Counted from the stretch's first letter, positions 50,338 through 58,661 are shown. The stretch is DNA of 64,000 nt from Mycobacterium bourgelatii (GCF_010723575.1 NZ_BLKZ01000001.1:1984001-2048000), one strand, 5' to 3'. Translations and numbers: made by a program. Notes: generated from the letters alone by a model not told the origin.

Positions 50338-52667
50338 CAGGAGAGCTCCTGTGTCTGGCCACGTTCCATCCGATCAGGCCCCTCGGCGAGTCCGATCCGC
50401 TGATGCAAGCGGGTCAGCGGGGCGGGTGCCCACCAATTGATCCGACCCAGCAGCCGCATGAGGGCGGGCAACAGCAGCATGCGCACGATCGTGGCGTCCA
50501 CCAGCACGGCGATCGCAAGGCCCAGACCGAGCATCTTGACGAAAGTGACCTGGGAAGTGAGCAGCGCGGCGAAGGAAATAGTCATCAGCAATGCGGCGGC
50601 GGTCACCACCCGCCCCGTGCGGGCCAGGCCGAGTGCGACACTTTCGTCGCTGTCCTGGCTGGTGTTGCCCCGCAGCAGCCAGAACTCGCGAATTCGGGAC
50701 AACAGGAACACTTCGTAGTCCATCGAAAGACCGAATGCGATGCAGAACATGAGCACCGGCAAGTTCGCGACCAATGTGCCGGTCGCGGTGGTGCCCAGGG
50801 CGCCGAGGTGGCCGTCCTGGAATACCCAGACGAGGGCACCGAACGTGGCGGTCAGCGAAAGCACGTTCAGTACCAACGCTTTAGGCGGAAGGACGACGCT
50901 GCCGGTGATGAGAAACAGGACGGCGAACGTGATGACCACGATCACTCCGAGCACGAGCGGCAGCCGTGAAGTGATGGATGCGACGCTGTCGACGTTGTTC
51001 TGCGGCAATCCCGTGAAAAGAACTGGCCGGCCCGCCGGCCCCGGCACAGCGTGCAAGGCACGGAGCTGGCTGGTGGAGGCATCCGAGTACAGGACGGCGT
51101 TGCTCTGAATGGTGAGAAACGCGGTGCCGTCGGCGAGACCGGTCGGCGCCGTCGGCGGTCCGGTCAGATGGCCTGCAACGAACGTGCCGGACGGAGAGGA
51201 AACCGCTGAGACATGCGGTACTTGCGACAGTTGTGCGGCATATGTCCCCAACTCACGATTCGAGTCGGGCGACATCTCGGGGATCACCACGGTGACATTG
51301 CTCATCGGGTTCACCACGAATTTTTCGCGAAGCAGATCACCCACCTGGCGCGAGCTCGCCGTGGCAGGCAGCACGCGGTCATCGGGAAATCCCCACTTGA
51401 CGCCGAGGAACGGAGCTCCCAGCAACAGCAGCACGGCGATTAGCGTGACGCTGACCGCGACGGCGTGATTCATGACAAAGTGAGCAGTCCGGTACCAAAA
51501 CGAACGCTCGATGGGGCGCATCGTCGGCGTAGTCGACCGGCGTACGGCTCGACCGATCAACCTCCGTACATCGAGCGCGTCCAATCGGCGGCCAAGTAAG
51601 GCGATGGCGGCCGGTGTTATGACAATCGCGGCGGTGGCGGCGAGGACGACGACCGCGACGCCCGCGTAAGCAAACGATCGCAGATAGTAATTCGGGAACA
51701 GAACCAGTGCGCTCATCGACAGCGCAACGGTCAGGGCGGAGAACACGACAGTGCGACCCGCGGTGCTCATTGCGCACACCAGCGCTCGATTCGGCGTTGC
51801 GCCGTCGGCGATTTCATCACGGTAGCGGCTCACGATGAGCAACGAGTAATCCACCGCCAGAGCCAAACCCATTGCGACGGTTAGATTTATCGCGTACACC
51901 GAGACGTCGGTGAAGAGCGCTATGAGGCGCAGCACGGCCAGCGAACCCAGGATGGCGAACATGCCGATCATCATGGGTAGAGCCGCCGTGAGCACACCGC
52001 CGAACACCCACACCAGTGCGACAAAGCTGACGGGGATTGCGATCGATTCCATGGACACGAGATCGCGCTTGGTTTGCTCGTCGACCTCGGAGTAGGTCAA
52101 CGCGCCACCGGCGCGGACGACGACGCTGCTCCGTTCGGGCGGGAACCGATCGACGATTTCGCGTGCAATCTTGGGGTACTTGGCATCCCCGCCCCGCAAC
52201 CCCGCCATGATGACGCCAGTCTTGCCGTCCGTGCTCGTCAGAGCCGGCGCTGCCGCCTCCGGTGCGGTCCACCGCGAAGTCACGCCGACGGCGTCGGGCG
52301 AGTTCTTCAACACGGCCAGGATGTCGGCTGCCGTCTGCGTCGCCGCTGGGCTATTCACCCCGGCATCGGCGGTCACGGTAATCAGCAGCGCCAGGTCGCT
52401 CTGATCGAACTTGCTCGCCAGAATGTTCGCCGCTCGAGCCGATTCCGATGCCGGATCGGTGAATCCGCCTGCGGAGAGCACCTCGGCGACGGGCGAGCCG
52501 AATATCGCACTGGCCACCATCAGCAAAGCCGCCGCCGCGAGGATTCGCCTGGGTGCCGCGATAGCGGCTAGCGCGATCCGGTGCAGGGTTCCCCCGGTCC
52601 GTGCTGCGGCGGACGGCACAGCAGAATGTGCTGAGCCATCAGCGATTTCACGCCGGAGAATTGACAT
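50337..52667 (-). CDS. MMPL/RND-family lipid exporter
   Basis: This 776-residue protein has the duplicated MMPL layout: one helix near residue 40 (ILAAAALLMVASAIFG), an extracytoplasmic domain, five helices with SMESIAIPVSFVALVWVFGG and YAINLTVAMGLALAVDYSLL (the Asp-Tyr proton-relay pair), then the second half with helix SVTLIAVLLLLGAPFLG, another outer domain and GIAFGLSMDYEVFLLSRIRE-like sequence with a second DY pair. It probably exports the finished lipid through the inner membrane by proton motive force. It is shorter than MmpL3 and closer to MmpL13/YdfJ-type proteins. It is the first gene of the operon behind element copy C. No MmpS partner is present. Confidence 0.88.
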   Translation of the reverse strand: MSILRREIADGSAHSAVPSAAARTGGTLHRIALAAIAAPRRILAAAALLMVASAIFGSPVAEVLSAGGFTDPASESARAANILASKFDQSDLALLITVTADAGVNSPAATQTAADILAVLKNSPDAVGVTSRWTAPEAAAPALTSTDGKTGVIMAGLRGGDAKYPKIAREIVDRFPPERSSVVVRAGGALTYSEVDEQTKRDLVSMESIAIPVSFVALVWVFGGVLTAALPMMIGMFAILGSLAVLRLIALFTDVSVYAINLTVAMGLALAVDYSLLIVSRYRDEIADGATPNRALVCAMSTAGRTVVFSALTVALSMSALVLFPNYYLRSFAYAGVAVVVLAATAAIVITPAAIALLGRRLDALDVRRLIGRAVRRSTTPTMRPIERSFWYRTAHFVMNHAVAVSVTLIAVLLLLGAPFLGVKWGFPDDRVLPATASSRQVGDLLREKFVVNPMSNVTVVIPEMSPDSNRELGTYAAQLSQVPHVSAVSSPSGTFVAGHLTGPPTAPTGLADGTAFLTIQSNAVLYSDASTSQLRALHAVPGPAGRPVLFTGLPQNNVDSVASITSRLPLVLGVIVVITFAVLFLITGSVVLPPKALVLNVLSLTATFGALVWVFQDGHLGALGTTATGTLVANLPVLMFCIAFGLSMDYEVFLLSRIREFWLLRGNTSQDSDESVALGLARTGRVVTAAALLMTISFAALLTSQVTFVKMLGLGLAIAVLVDATIVRMLLLPALMRLLGRINWWAPAPLTRLHQRIGLAEGPDRMERGQTQELS

Positions 52668-53049
52668 CGTCGACGAGTGACGCGCGGGCGAACAAGTACA
52701 ACGCGGGTTTTTGAACAGATCGGCTACGAACAGGCTGGCGCACGAGGAAATTCGGTGTGCGACGCCTGGACGCCGCCGATTTACTTGAGTTATGCATCAT
52801 GTTCCTTCCGCTATGGGTTGCGAAGGGCTGCCAGGGGATCCGCTGTGGTGCTCTGTGGGAATACTCGCGCCCACGCGGTGTGCCGAGTGCAGTAGTGCAC
52901 CACTGCAATCCTCCGCGGCTTGGGCGGCGGCACTACCTAGAAGTGCCCTCGAGCTAAAAGTGACCTCGAGAGCCCCTTTGCGCCGCATCTGGAGCGGTCT
53001 TGGGCCCGCGCCTCGGGGGCGGGCCTCACTTGATGCCGTCGTGTGTGGT
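52668..53049. other. Intergenic region between exporter operon and P450 gene
   Basis: No coding sequence is convincing in these 382 bases. The stretch holds element copy C and, further from the exporter, direct GTGACCTCGAG/GTGCCCTCGAG repeats at about 52943-52970. The short frame that begins MQWCTTAL reads through element C and is not a gene. Confidence 0.6.
52890..52945 (-). promoter_or_regulatory. Shared island element, copy C (upstream of the exporter operon)
   Basis: The 22-base block (52890-52911) contains GCAGTAGTGCACCACTGC on the plus strand, an 18-base palindrome with one mismatched pair. After exactly 19 bases comes CACTACCTAGAAGTGCC (52931 onward), which corresponds to the second block of copies A and B and here is itself flanked by GGCACT/AGTGCC arms. 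It is oriented toward the MMPL gene, about 220 bases from its ATG. Confidence 0.75.
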
Positions 53050-54498
53050 TCAGTTCCGCGGCCGCACGCGGGCTCGGATCGGGGCACCGGCGACCATGGT
53101 GAAGGGCACCGCCAGCGGAAAGTCGTCGTCGAGCGGTTGAATTTCGGCATTCCGGATGATGGTCGCCAGACCGAGGGTCGCTTCGAGCATCGCGAAATGA
53201 TCGCCGATGCAAGTCCGCGGTCCGCCGCCAAATGGCAAGTACTGCCAGCGATCCCGTTCCTTGGAATTGCGTCGGCGGAATCGGTCCGGGTCAAACACCA
53301 GCGGATGGTCCCATAGCGCCGGGTCGCGATGCATGGCGTAGATCCCCACTATCGCCCAACTGCCAGCTTCGACCCGGTAACCGTCGACTTCGAAATCCTT
53401 CGTCACCATCCGGGTTGCCACGGGCGCCGGTGGGCACAGGCGCAGCGCCTCGTTCAGCACCTGAACCGTGTAACTCAGCCGGGGGACGTCGTCTGCGGTC
53501 AATGGCCGGTCGCCCACTGCAGCGACCTCCGCGGCAACCCGGTCCTGTACCTCAGGATGGCGGCCCAATGCCCATAGCGTGTATGTCAGGGTGGTCGCCG
53601 TCGTGTCATACCCGGCCCCCAGGAATACCACCAGTTCTCGGCGAATGTCCAAGTCGGACAGCGTCCGTCCGGTGTCCGGGTCCGCGACGTCGATCAGCGC
53701 GCGAACTAGCGGTGCGTCACGAGTCGGGTCGGCTCGGCAGGCTCGAAGAATGTCGTCGGCGAGCCCATTGATGATGGCACTGGCAGCGCGTGCGCGCCGC
53801 CGGGCGGGAGTCGGCAGCCACCACGGGGCACGGACCGGCCGTACGGCGCGATCGGTCATATAGTTCGCGGCGGCGATGATCGGCTCCGCCAGCAGCGCAT
53901 CGGCCCGTGCGTCGGAATCCAATCCGAGCATCGATTGAGCCAACACCTGCAGCGTCAGCCGGCGACACTCGTGATCGAGGTCAACTTCAACGGCGTCACA
54001 CCACGCATCCGAAAGCTTGTCGGCGCACTCGGCCATGTGCCCGCCGAACCGCGTCACATGCCGTTTGGTGAATATTGGTTGCAGTGCGCGTCGCCGAGGC
54101 AGCCACGCGTCGTGTTCGAAGTTGAACAACGAGCCGCCGAAGAGTCGCCGGTGTTCGGTGTAGATGGGCTGCGACCTACCGACAAATGGGTAACTACGGC
54201 TGAGAACGTCTCGGGCGCCCTTGGGTGACGTGGTGATCACCAAGGTCGGCAGCATCCATATGGGGGCCAAACGCGTCACCGGTCCGCCCGCATCACGCAG
54301 CGTTGCACAACCGGTGTGAAAGGCCCTAATAGCCTTGATCTGTTGCCACCGGGGCAGCGGATTCCTTGGTGCCAGTGGCAGTTCCGAGACGTCGCACTTC
54401 TCCACCAACGCGTCCACCACGGCGCTTCCTCTCGGCGTGGCACGCGGTGATGACGTTGCCTCGAGGGAGCGTGGGTCCTCGATGGTGTCGTCGGTCAT
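53050..54498 (-). CDS. Cytochrome P450
   Basis: This 482-residue soluble bacterial P450 has all hallmarks: the I-helix oxygen-activation motif GAGYDTTATTL near residue 290, ExxR in NEALRLCPPAP near 350, and the heme loop PFGGGPRTCIG with Cys430 as the axial ligand. The layout resembles long-chain fatty acid or polyketide-tailoring P450s (CYP102/CYP110-like). It needs a ferredoxin and reductase, not encoded in the island. It is transcribed on its own from the right edge. The region upstream of its start carries only a weak match to the shared element at about 54552-54575. Its role is inferred to be oxidation of an alkyl chain or ring of the island product. Confidence 0.9.
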   Translation of the reverse strand: MTDDTIEDPRSLEATSSPRATPRGSAVVDALVEKCDVSELPLAPRNPLPRWQQIKAIRAFHTGCATLRDAGGPVTRLAPIWMLPTLVITTSPKGARDVLSRSYPFVGRSQPIYTEHRRLFGGSLFNFEHDAWLPRRRALQPIFTKRHVTRFGGHMAECADKLSDAWCDAVEVDLDHECRRLTLQVLAQSMLGLDSDARADALLAEPIIAAANYMTDRAVRPVRAPWWLPTPARRRARAASAIINGLADDILRACRADPTRDAPLVRALIDVADPDTGRTLSDLDIRRELVVFLGAGYDTTATTLTYTLWALGRHPEVQDRVAAEVAAVGDRPLTADDVPRLSYTVQVLNEALRLCPPAPVATRMVTKDFEVDGYRVEAGSWAIVGIYAMHRDPALWDHPLVFDPDRFRRRNSKERDRWQYLPFGGGPRTCIGDHFAMLEATLGLATIIRNAEIQPLDDDFPLAVPFTMVAGAPIRARVRPRN

Positions 54499-54680
54499 GC
54501 ATGTCTCCTGTCACCGAACGTGCGAGACGCAGCGTGACACTTCCCGAGCTCGGCGGCTTAGGTAGTGAGGTACTGCATTTTTGCGGACCCGGTCGCGGTC
54601 GACAGTCGTTGGAAATCCCCGCGCTCTGGACGTTCGATGGCGCGGCAGCAGTACGGTGGGCCCAGGCGATGCGCTCGTCG

Positions 54681-54710
54681 CGCTGAGTGTCGCTGAGTGT
54701 CGCTGAGGGT
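54681..54710. repeat. Three tandem 10-bp repeats at right island edge
   Basis: CGCTGAGTGT occurs twice in a row, followed by CGCTGAGGGT, in the 266-base gap between the P450 start and the Rv2771c-like gene. The array lies 54 bases before that gene's GTG. The rest of the gap holds no gene. Confidence 0.7.
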
Positions 54711-54764
54711 CATCGCCAAGGCGAGCGTTGATCGGATCGTTGGACAGCTGGATGGAGGTGGCTT

Positions 54765-55217
54765 GTGCCGCGGCTGCTCATCATTCACCACACCCCGTCG
54801 CCACACTGCCAGGAGCTGTTCGAGGCGGTGTTGGCGGGCGCGACGGATCCGGAGATCGAGGGCGTCGATGTCGTACGCCGGCCTGCGCTCACGGTCTCCC
54901 CGGTCGAGATGCTGGAAGCCGACGGTTACCTGCTGGGCAGCCCGGCGAACCTGGGGTACATATCGGGGGCGCTCAAGCATGCCTTCGACTGCGCCTACTA
55001 CCAACTGCTTGACACCACTCGGGGCCGCCCCTTCGGGCTGTACCTGCACGGCAACGAGGGCACCGAGGGCGCCGAGCGCGCAGTCGACACCATCACCACC
55101 GGCCTGGGCTGGGTGCAGGCCGCAGAGACCGTCGTGGTGTCGGGCAAACCCAGCAAGGCCGATGTCGAAGCATGCTGGAACCTCGGCGCGACCGTGGCCG
55201 CCCAGCTCATGGGCTGA
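54765..55217 (+). CDS. Flavodoxin-like NAD(P)H-dependent oxidoreductase (Rv2771c-like)
   Basis: This 150-residue flavodoxin-fold protein begins PRLLIIHHTPSPHCQELFEAV, a phosphate-loop-like start of the NADPH-dependent FMN reductase/WrbA type, and has the second FMN segment DGYLLGSPANLGYISGALKH near residue 52 and GRPFGLYLHGNEGTEGAERA near 85. It is probably an FMN-dependent reductase of unknown substrate. In M. tuberculosis Rv2771c lies directly after Rv2772c; here about 22 kb separate them, and a decayed copy of its first codons remains beside the Rv2772c-like gene. The start is GTG 54765 after TGGAGGTGG. Confidence 0.87.
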   Translation: MPRLLIIHHTPSPHCQELFEAVLAGATDPEIEGVDVVRRPALTVSPVEMLEADGYLLGSPANLGYISGALKHAFDCAYYQLLDTTRGRPFGLYLHGNEGTEGAERAVDTITTGLGWVQAAETVVVSGKPSKADVEACWNLGATVAAQLMG

Positions 55218-55223
55218 GGCGTG

Positions 55224-56075
55224 CTAGGTGTACCTCGGCTTGAACGCCTCCGCCGGCTGCCCGAGAGCCTGCGCCGAACCGGTGCCCAGGGGCCCGTGCT
55301 GATCGAACAGGATGGCGGTGCCGGTGGCAACTCCGGCCGTGCCGAAGTGACTTTGGGCGGCCAGGCCGATGTATTCGCCGTCCGGCAACCGGCTCGCGGT
55401 GACGGTGTAGTCGGCGTTGATGTAGCGCAATCCTTCTGTGCCCCAGTGCGTTAGCGAACTCGTCACGTCACCGACGAAAGTCAGGCGGGTAAACGGCGTC
55501 AAGGGATAACCCTGCACCATCGGGCGGAATACCCGCGTCCAGGCGAACTTCTGCGAGTGGGCTTGCTCCCACTCGCCGGCTGCGATGCCGGGACTGCCCT
55601 CCGTCGTGGTGCCGTATCCCCAGATCAGAAACGGCATATCGGCCGGGAAACCCTCGGAGCTGGTTGGCAACGGTGGCATCTCCGCGGGCGCCGACCACAC
55701 CTCTCCACCGGGATGCTCACCTCGTCGCAGGAACAACGCGCTGGCTCGTGCCACGGTCTTGCCGTTCTGTACCAGGGTGCCGTCGACGAGCTTGATGCGC
55801 CGGCCTTCCCGTTGCACGGAGGTCCGAATCTGGACGGGCTTTAACAGAACCGGCCGCAGCAGGTCGACGGTGAAGCGAGCGGGTTGCAGGTCCGCATCCA
55901 CGCCGGACCGCTCGATTCCCCAACCCAAGAGGCCGCCGACGATCTGACCGCCCATCGCCGCACCCCACGGCCCCCGCGTCATGTCGTTCGGAACGTAAAA
56001 GTCTCCGTCTTCAACGAAGAACGGCTCGGGCGTCAAGGCGACATCGTCGATCGTCACCGCATCACGATAGGACAC
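55224..56075 (-). CDS. Hot-dog fold acyl-CoA thioesterase-like protein
   Basis: This 283-residue protein has a double hot-dog layout: RGPWGAAMGGQIVGGLLGWGIE near residue 34 with ARFTVDLLRPVLLKPVQIRTSV, and a second half with TPFTRLTFVGDVTSSLTHWG and INADYTVTASRLPDGEYIGLAAQSHF, as in TesB-like thioesterases. It probably hydrolyses acyl-CoA thioesters or binds acyl groups. It begins at GTG 56075, nine bases after the crotonase stop, so the two form an operon on the minus strand. Convergent with the Rv2771c-like gene. The true substrate is unknown. Confidence 0.8.
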   Translation of the reverse strand: MSYRDAVTIDDVALTPEPFFVEDGDFYVPNDMTRGPWGAAMGGQIVGGLLGWGIERSGVDADLQPARFTVDLLRPVLLKPVQIRTSVQREGRRIKLVDGTLVQNGKTVARASALFLRRGEHPGGEVWSAPAEMPPLPTSSEGFPADMPFLIWGYGTTTEGSPGIAAGEWEQAHSQKFAWTRVFRPMVQGYPLTPFTRLTFVGDVTSSLTHWGTEGLRYINADYTVTASRLPDGEYIGLAAQSHFGTAGVATGTAILFDQHGPLGTGSAQALGQPAEAFKPRYT

Positions 56076-56084
56076 CGGGTCGCG

Positions 56085-56858
56085 TCAGCGGCCTTGCCAG
56101 TCGGGCTTGCGCTTTTCCTGCCACGCGCGAAAACCTTCGGCCAGGTCCTGGGTGGCCCCAACCACCCTGCGCATGGTCTCGCCGAAGCGGACCGACTCGA
56201 TCCAACCCATGTTGGCGCTTCGCCACGCTACCTCCTTGGTGGCGCGTTGGGCCAAAGGTGCCGCCGCGGTGAGGGTTTGGGCCCAGTTTCGGGCCTCGGC
56301 CTGCAGGTCTTGGGGTTCGACCAGCTTCCACACCAAGCCAATTTCCAGAGCGCGCTCGGCGCTGATCGGTTGCCCGGTCAGCAGGAGTTCCATCGCGTGT
56401 GACCAGCGCACTCGCTGGGGTAGGCGGATGGCTCCGACGATGGTGGGCATGCCGAGTAGTACCTCGCGGTAGGAGAACGTGGCCTCGGTGCTGGCGATGA
56501 CGAAGTCGCAGAACAGCACGCCCGTCAGCCCGTAGCCGACACAGGGACCGTGTACGGCCGCGATGGTCGGCTTGAACAACTCCATCCCGCTCTCGAAGGA
56601 GTTGATCGTCGGCTTCTCCCAGAAAGTGCCACCGAAAGTGCCGACCGCCCCCTCGCCGTCCTTGAGGTCGGCTCCGGCGCAATAGACATCGCCGTTGGCG
56701 GTGAGGATCCCGACCCAGGCGTCCTCCTCGTCGCGGAATCGGTCCCAGGCCGCGTTCAGCTCGCGTCGCAGGGCACCGTTGATGGCGTTAGCGGCATCTG
56801 GGCGGTTGAGGGTGATGGTGGCGATGTGGTCTTCCAGGTTGTAGCTGACCAGGCTCAT
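56085..56858 (-). CDS. Enoyl-CoA hydratase/isomerase family protein
   Basis: This crotonase-family protein of 257 residues carries IATITLNRPDAANAINGALR near residue 12, the first oxyanion segment YCAGADLKDGEG near 61, and AAVHGPCVGYGLTGVLFCDF near 100, where the second oxyanion Gly pair is present; SYREVLLGMPTIVGA follows with a Glu at a catalytic position. I start at ATG 56858, not the ATG at 56867, because TACGAT (56866-56871) lies seven bases before it and overlaps the upstream ATG, fitting a leaderless promoter. It is translated together with the thioesterase behind it and is divergent from the acyl-CoA synthetase gene, suggesting one acyl-CoA pathway. Confidence 0.85.
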   Translation of the reverse strand: MSLVSYNLEDHIATITLNRPDAANAINGALRRELNAAWDRFRDEEDAWVGILTANGDVYCAGADLKDGEGAVGTFGGTFWEKPTINSFESGMELFKPTIAAVHGPCVGYGLTGVLFCDFVIASTEATFSYREVLLGMPTIVGAIRLPQRVRWSHAMELLLTGQPISAERALEIGLVWKLVEPQDLQAEARNWAQTLTAAAPLAQRATKEVAWRSANMGWIESVRFGETMRRVVGATQDLAEGFRAWQEKRKPDWQGR

Positions 56859-56865
56859 GGGGTGC

Positions 56866-56871
56866 ATCGTA
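56866..56871 (-). promoter_or_regulatory. Candidate -10 box deciding the crotonase start
   Basis: TACGAT on the minus strand ends seven bases before ATG 56858. Because the alternative ATG at 56867 overlaps this box, the shorter protein is preferred. Confidence 0.4.
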
Positions 56872-56942
56872 GGTTTGTCGGCGAGTCACCGCGAGTACCG
56901 TTGCGCACAGAGGGCGGCCGCCAAGTGATGGAGTAGCGCAAC

Positions 56943-58505
56943 ATGGCTCACAACACGGCTCACAGAACGGCTCAAGTGATACGGGTTTCGCGCGACCGCA
57001 ACCCGTTCCCGAGAACAGGTGTTTCTGTCGACCACAACGGCATTCCGCACTACGACGGGTTGCCGGCCACCCTCCTGGACGTGCTTGCAGCGCAGGTCGA
57101 CCAGCGCCCGGACAGCGAGGCTGTGGTCGAGCTGGGCGCGGGACGGCTGACCTACCGGCAGCTGTGGGACCGGGCCTCGCGCGTTGCCGGTGGGTTGCGT
57201 GAGTCCGGCCTGAAGCCCGGTGACCGTGTGGCTGTCCGCCATCCCGCGGGGTTGAACTGGGTGCTGGCGTTCTGGGGCACCGTGATGGCAGGCGGGGTGG
57301 CGGTGGCCGTCAATACGCGCTCGGCTCAGCCGGAGGTCGAGTTCGTGCTGTCCGACGCGGGCGCCAAGGTGGACCTGACGCCCGACGCACCGCTACCCGA
57401 CGGCGCACCCTACGTGACCGAGCAACTCGGCAGCACCGACATTGCCGCGCTGTTCTATACGTCGGGCACCACGGGTCACCCCAAAGGGGTCCCGACCACC
57501 CACGAGGCCTTCGTGACCAACACCGAGAACGGCATCCGGTGTCTGAACCAGCCCAGGGATCTCGGTGAGGGGTTGCGCACGCTTATCTCGGTGCCGTTGT
57601 TCCACGTGACCGGCTGCAACTCACAGCTTTTGGCGGCCACGCGGCTCGGGGGAGCGGCGGTGATCATGCCCGCCCTCAACCTCGACGGGCTCATCACCGC
57701 CCTGACCGCTGAACGCATCTCGCTGATGGTCACCGTCCCGGCGATCTACTCGTTGTTACTGCGGCACAAGGAATTCGCCGCGGCGGACATGTCCAGCGTC
57801 CGGTGGGTCGGCTACGGCGGCGCGCCGATCGCCCCCGCCCTGGTGCAGGCCGTAAAGGAGGCGTTTCCGCAGGCCACCGTGTTCAACGGATACGGCATGA
57901 CCGAGACGGCCTCGCTGATGACCGTGCTGCCCGACGACGAGGCCATCGAACACGCCGACTCGGTCGGTTATGCGGTGCCGTCGGTGGACCTCGGTGTGAT
58001 CCCACTCAATGACGGCTCGGGCGAGCTGGTCGGTGAATTGGTGACCCGGGGAGCCAACGTGACGGCCGGTTACTGGAATCGGCCGGAGGCAACCCAGGCC
58101 ACCATCGTCGACGGCTGGCTGCACACCGGCGACGTGGTCCGGGTCGACGACAACGGCCGCGTGCACATCATCGACCGCATGAAGGACATCATCAACCGGG
58201 GCGGCGAGAATATCTCCAGCGTCGAGGTGGAAGCCGCACTGCTGAGCGCTCCCAATGTCGCCGACGCGTGCGTGCTCGCCGTGCCCGACGAGGTGATGGG
58301 GGAGAAGGTCGGCGCCGTATTGTTCGGCGCCGCAGGTGAAATCGACGTTGCCGCGGTGCTGGAACACTGCCGTGGCCAGCTCGCCGATTACAAGATTCCG
58401 CAATACATCACGGTGGTCAGCGACGCGCTGCCCCGCAATGCCGGCGGCAAGTTGCTCAAGGGCCGGCTGCGCGAAGAGGTGCGCTGGGGTCCACCACTTC
58501 GCTGA
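56943..58505 (+). CDS. Long-chain acyl-CoA synthetase/ligase (FadD family)
   Basis: This 520-residue adenylate-forming enzyme activates a carboxylic acid as acyl-AMP and then acyl-CoA. It has the P-loop FYTSGTTGHPKGVP near residue 165, GYGGAPIAPALVQAVKEAFP near 288, the A5 motif NGYGMTETASLMTVLP near 313, GWLHTGDVVRVDDNGRVHIIDRMKD near 393 and the catalytic lysine in LPRNAGGKLLKGRL near 503. Unlike the ligase in the island it has the canonical acyl-CoA ligase layout. The short middle region (DLTPDAPLPDGAPYVTEQLG) is more compact than usual. ATG 56943 is the first start. It is divergent from the crotonase and thioesterase genes. Confidence 0.88.
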   Translation: MAHNTAHRTAQVIRVSRDRNPFPRTGVSVDHNGIPHYDGLPATLLDVLAAQVDQRPDSEAVVELGAGRLTYRQLWDRASRVAGGLRESGLKPGDRVAVRHPAGLNWVLAFWGTVMAGGVAVAVNTRSAQPEVEFVLSDAGAKVDLTPDAPLPDGAPYVTEQLGSTDIAALFYTSGTTGHPKGVPTTHEAFVTNTENGIRCLNQPRDLGEGLRTLISVPLFHVTGCNSQLLAATRLGGAAVIMPALNLDGLITALTAERISLMVTVPAIYSLLLRHKEFAAADMSSVRWVGYGGAPIAPALVQAVKEAFPQATVFNGYGMTETASLMTVLPDDEAIEHADSVGYAVPSVDLGVIPLNDGSGELVGELVTRGANVTAGYWNRPEATQATIVDGWLHTGDVVRVDDNGRVHIIDRMKDIINRGGENISSVEVEAALLSAPNVADACVLAVPDEVMGEKVGAVLFGAAGEIDVAAVLEHCRGQLADYKIPQYITVVSDALPRNAGGKLLKGRLREEVRWGPPLR

Positions 58506-58661
58506 CCGATTTCGGTGCGGTGCGCACAACAAGCTGTCACGCTCGACATAGCGGTGTCACCACCGCTGGCGTGGGCGTTACTGAGCCGAACGGGGATTCG
58601 CTGCCGGTGTCTCCAGATTGGCTCCGGAAGTTCGGCATGTTCACACAGAAGGAGCAAGAAG

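Noticed and set aside
52648..52908. Small minus-strand frame beginning MQWCTTAL upstream of the exporter gene
   Set aside because: The similar peptide before darB (MQWCATAL) is just the shared DNA element translated; neither frame has a ribosome site or conserved continuation.
54681..54710. Possible attachment site or integrase-related repeat at the island edge
   Set aside because: No integrase, tRNA or matching copy at the left edge was found, so the tandem array is reported only as a repeat.
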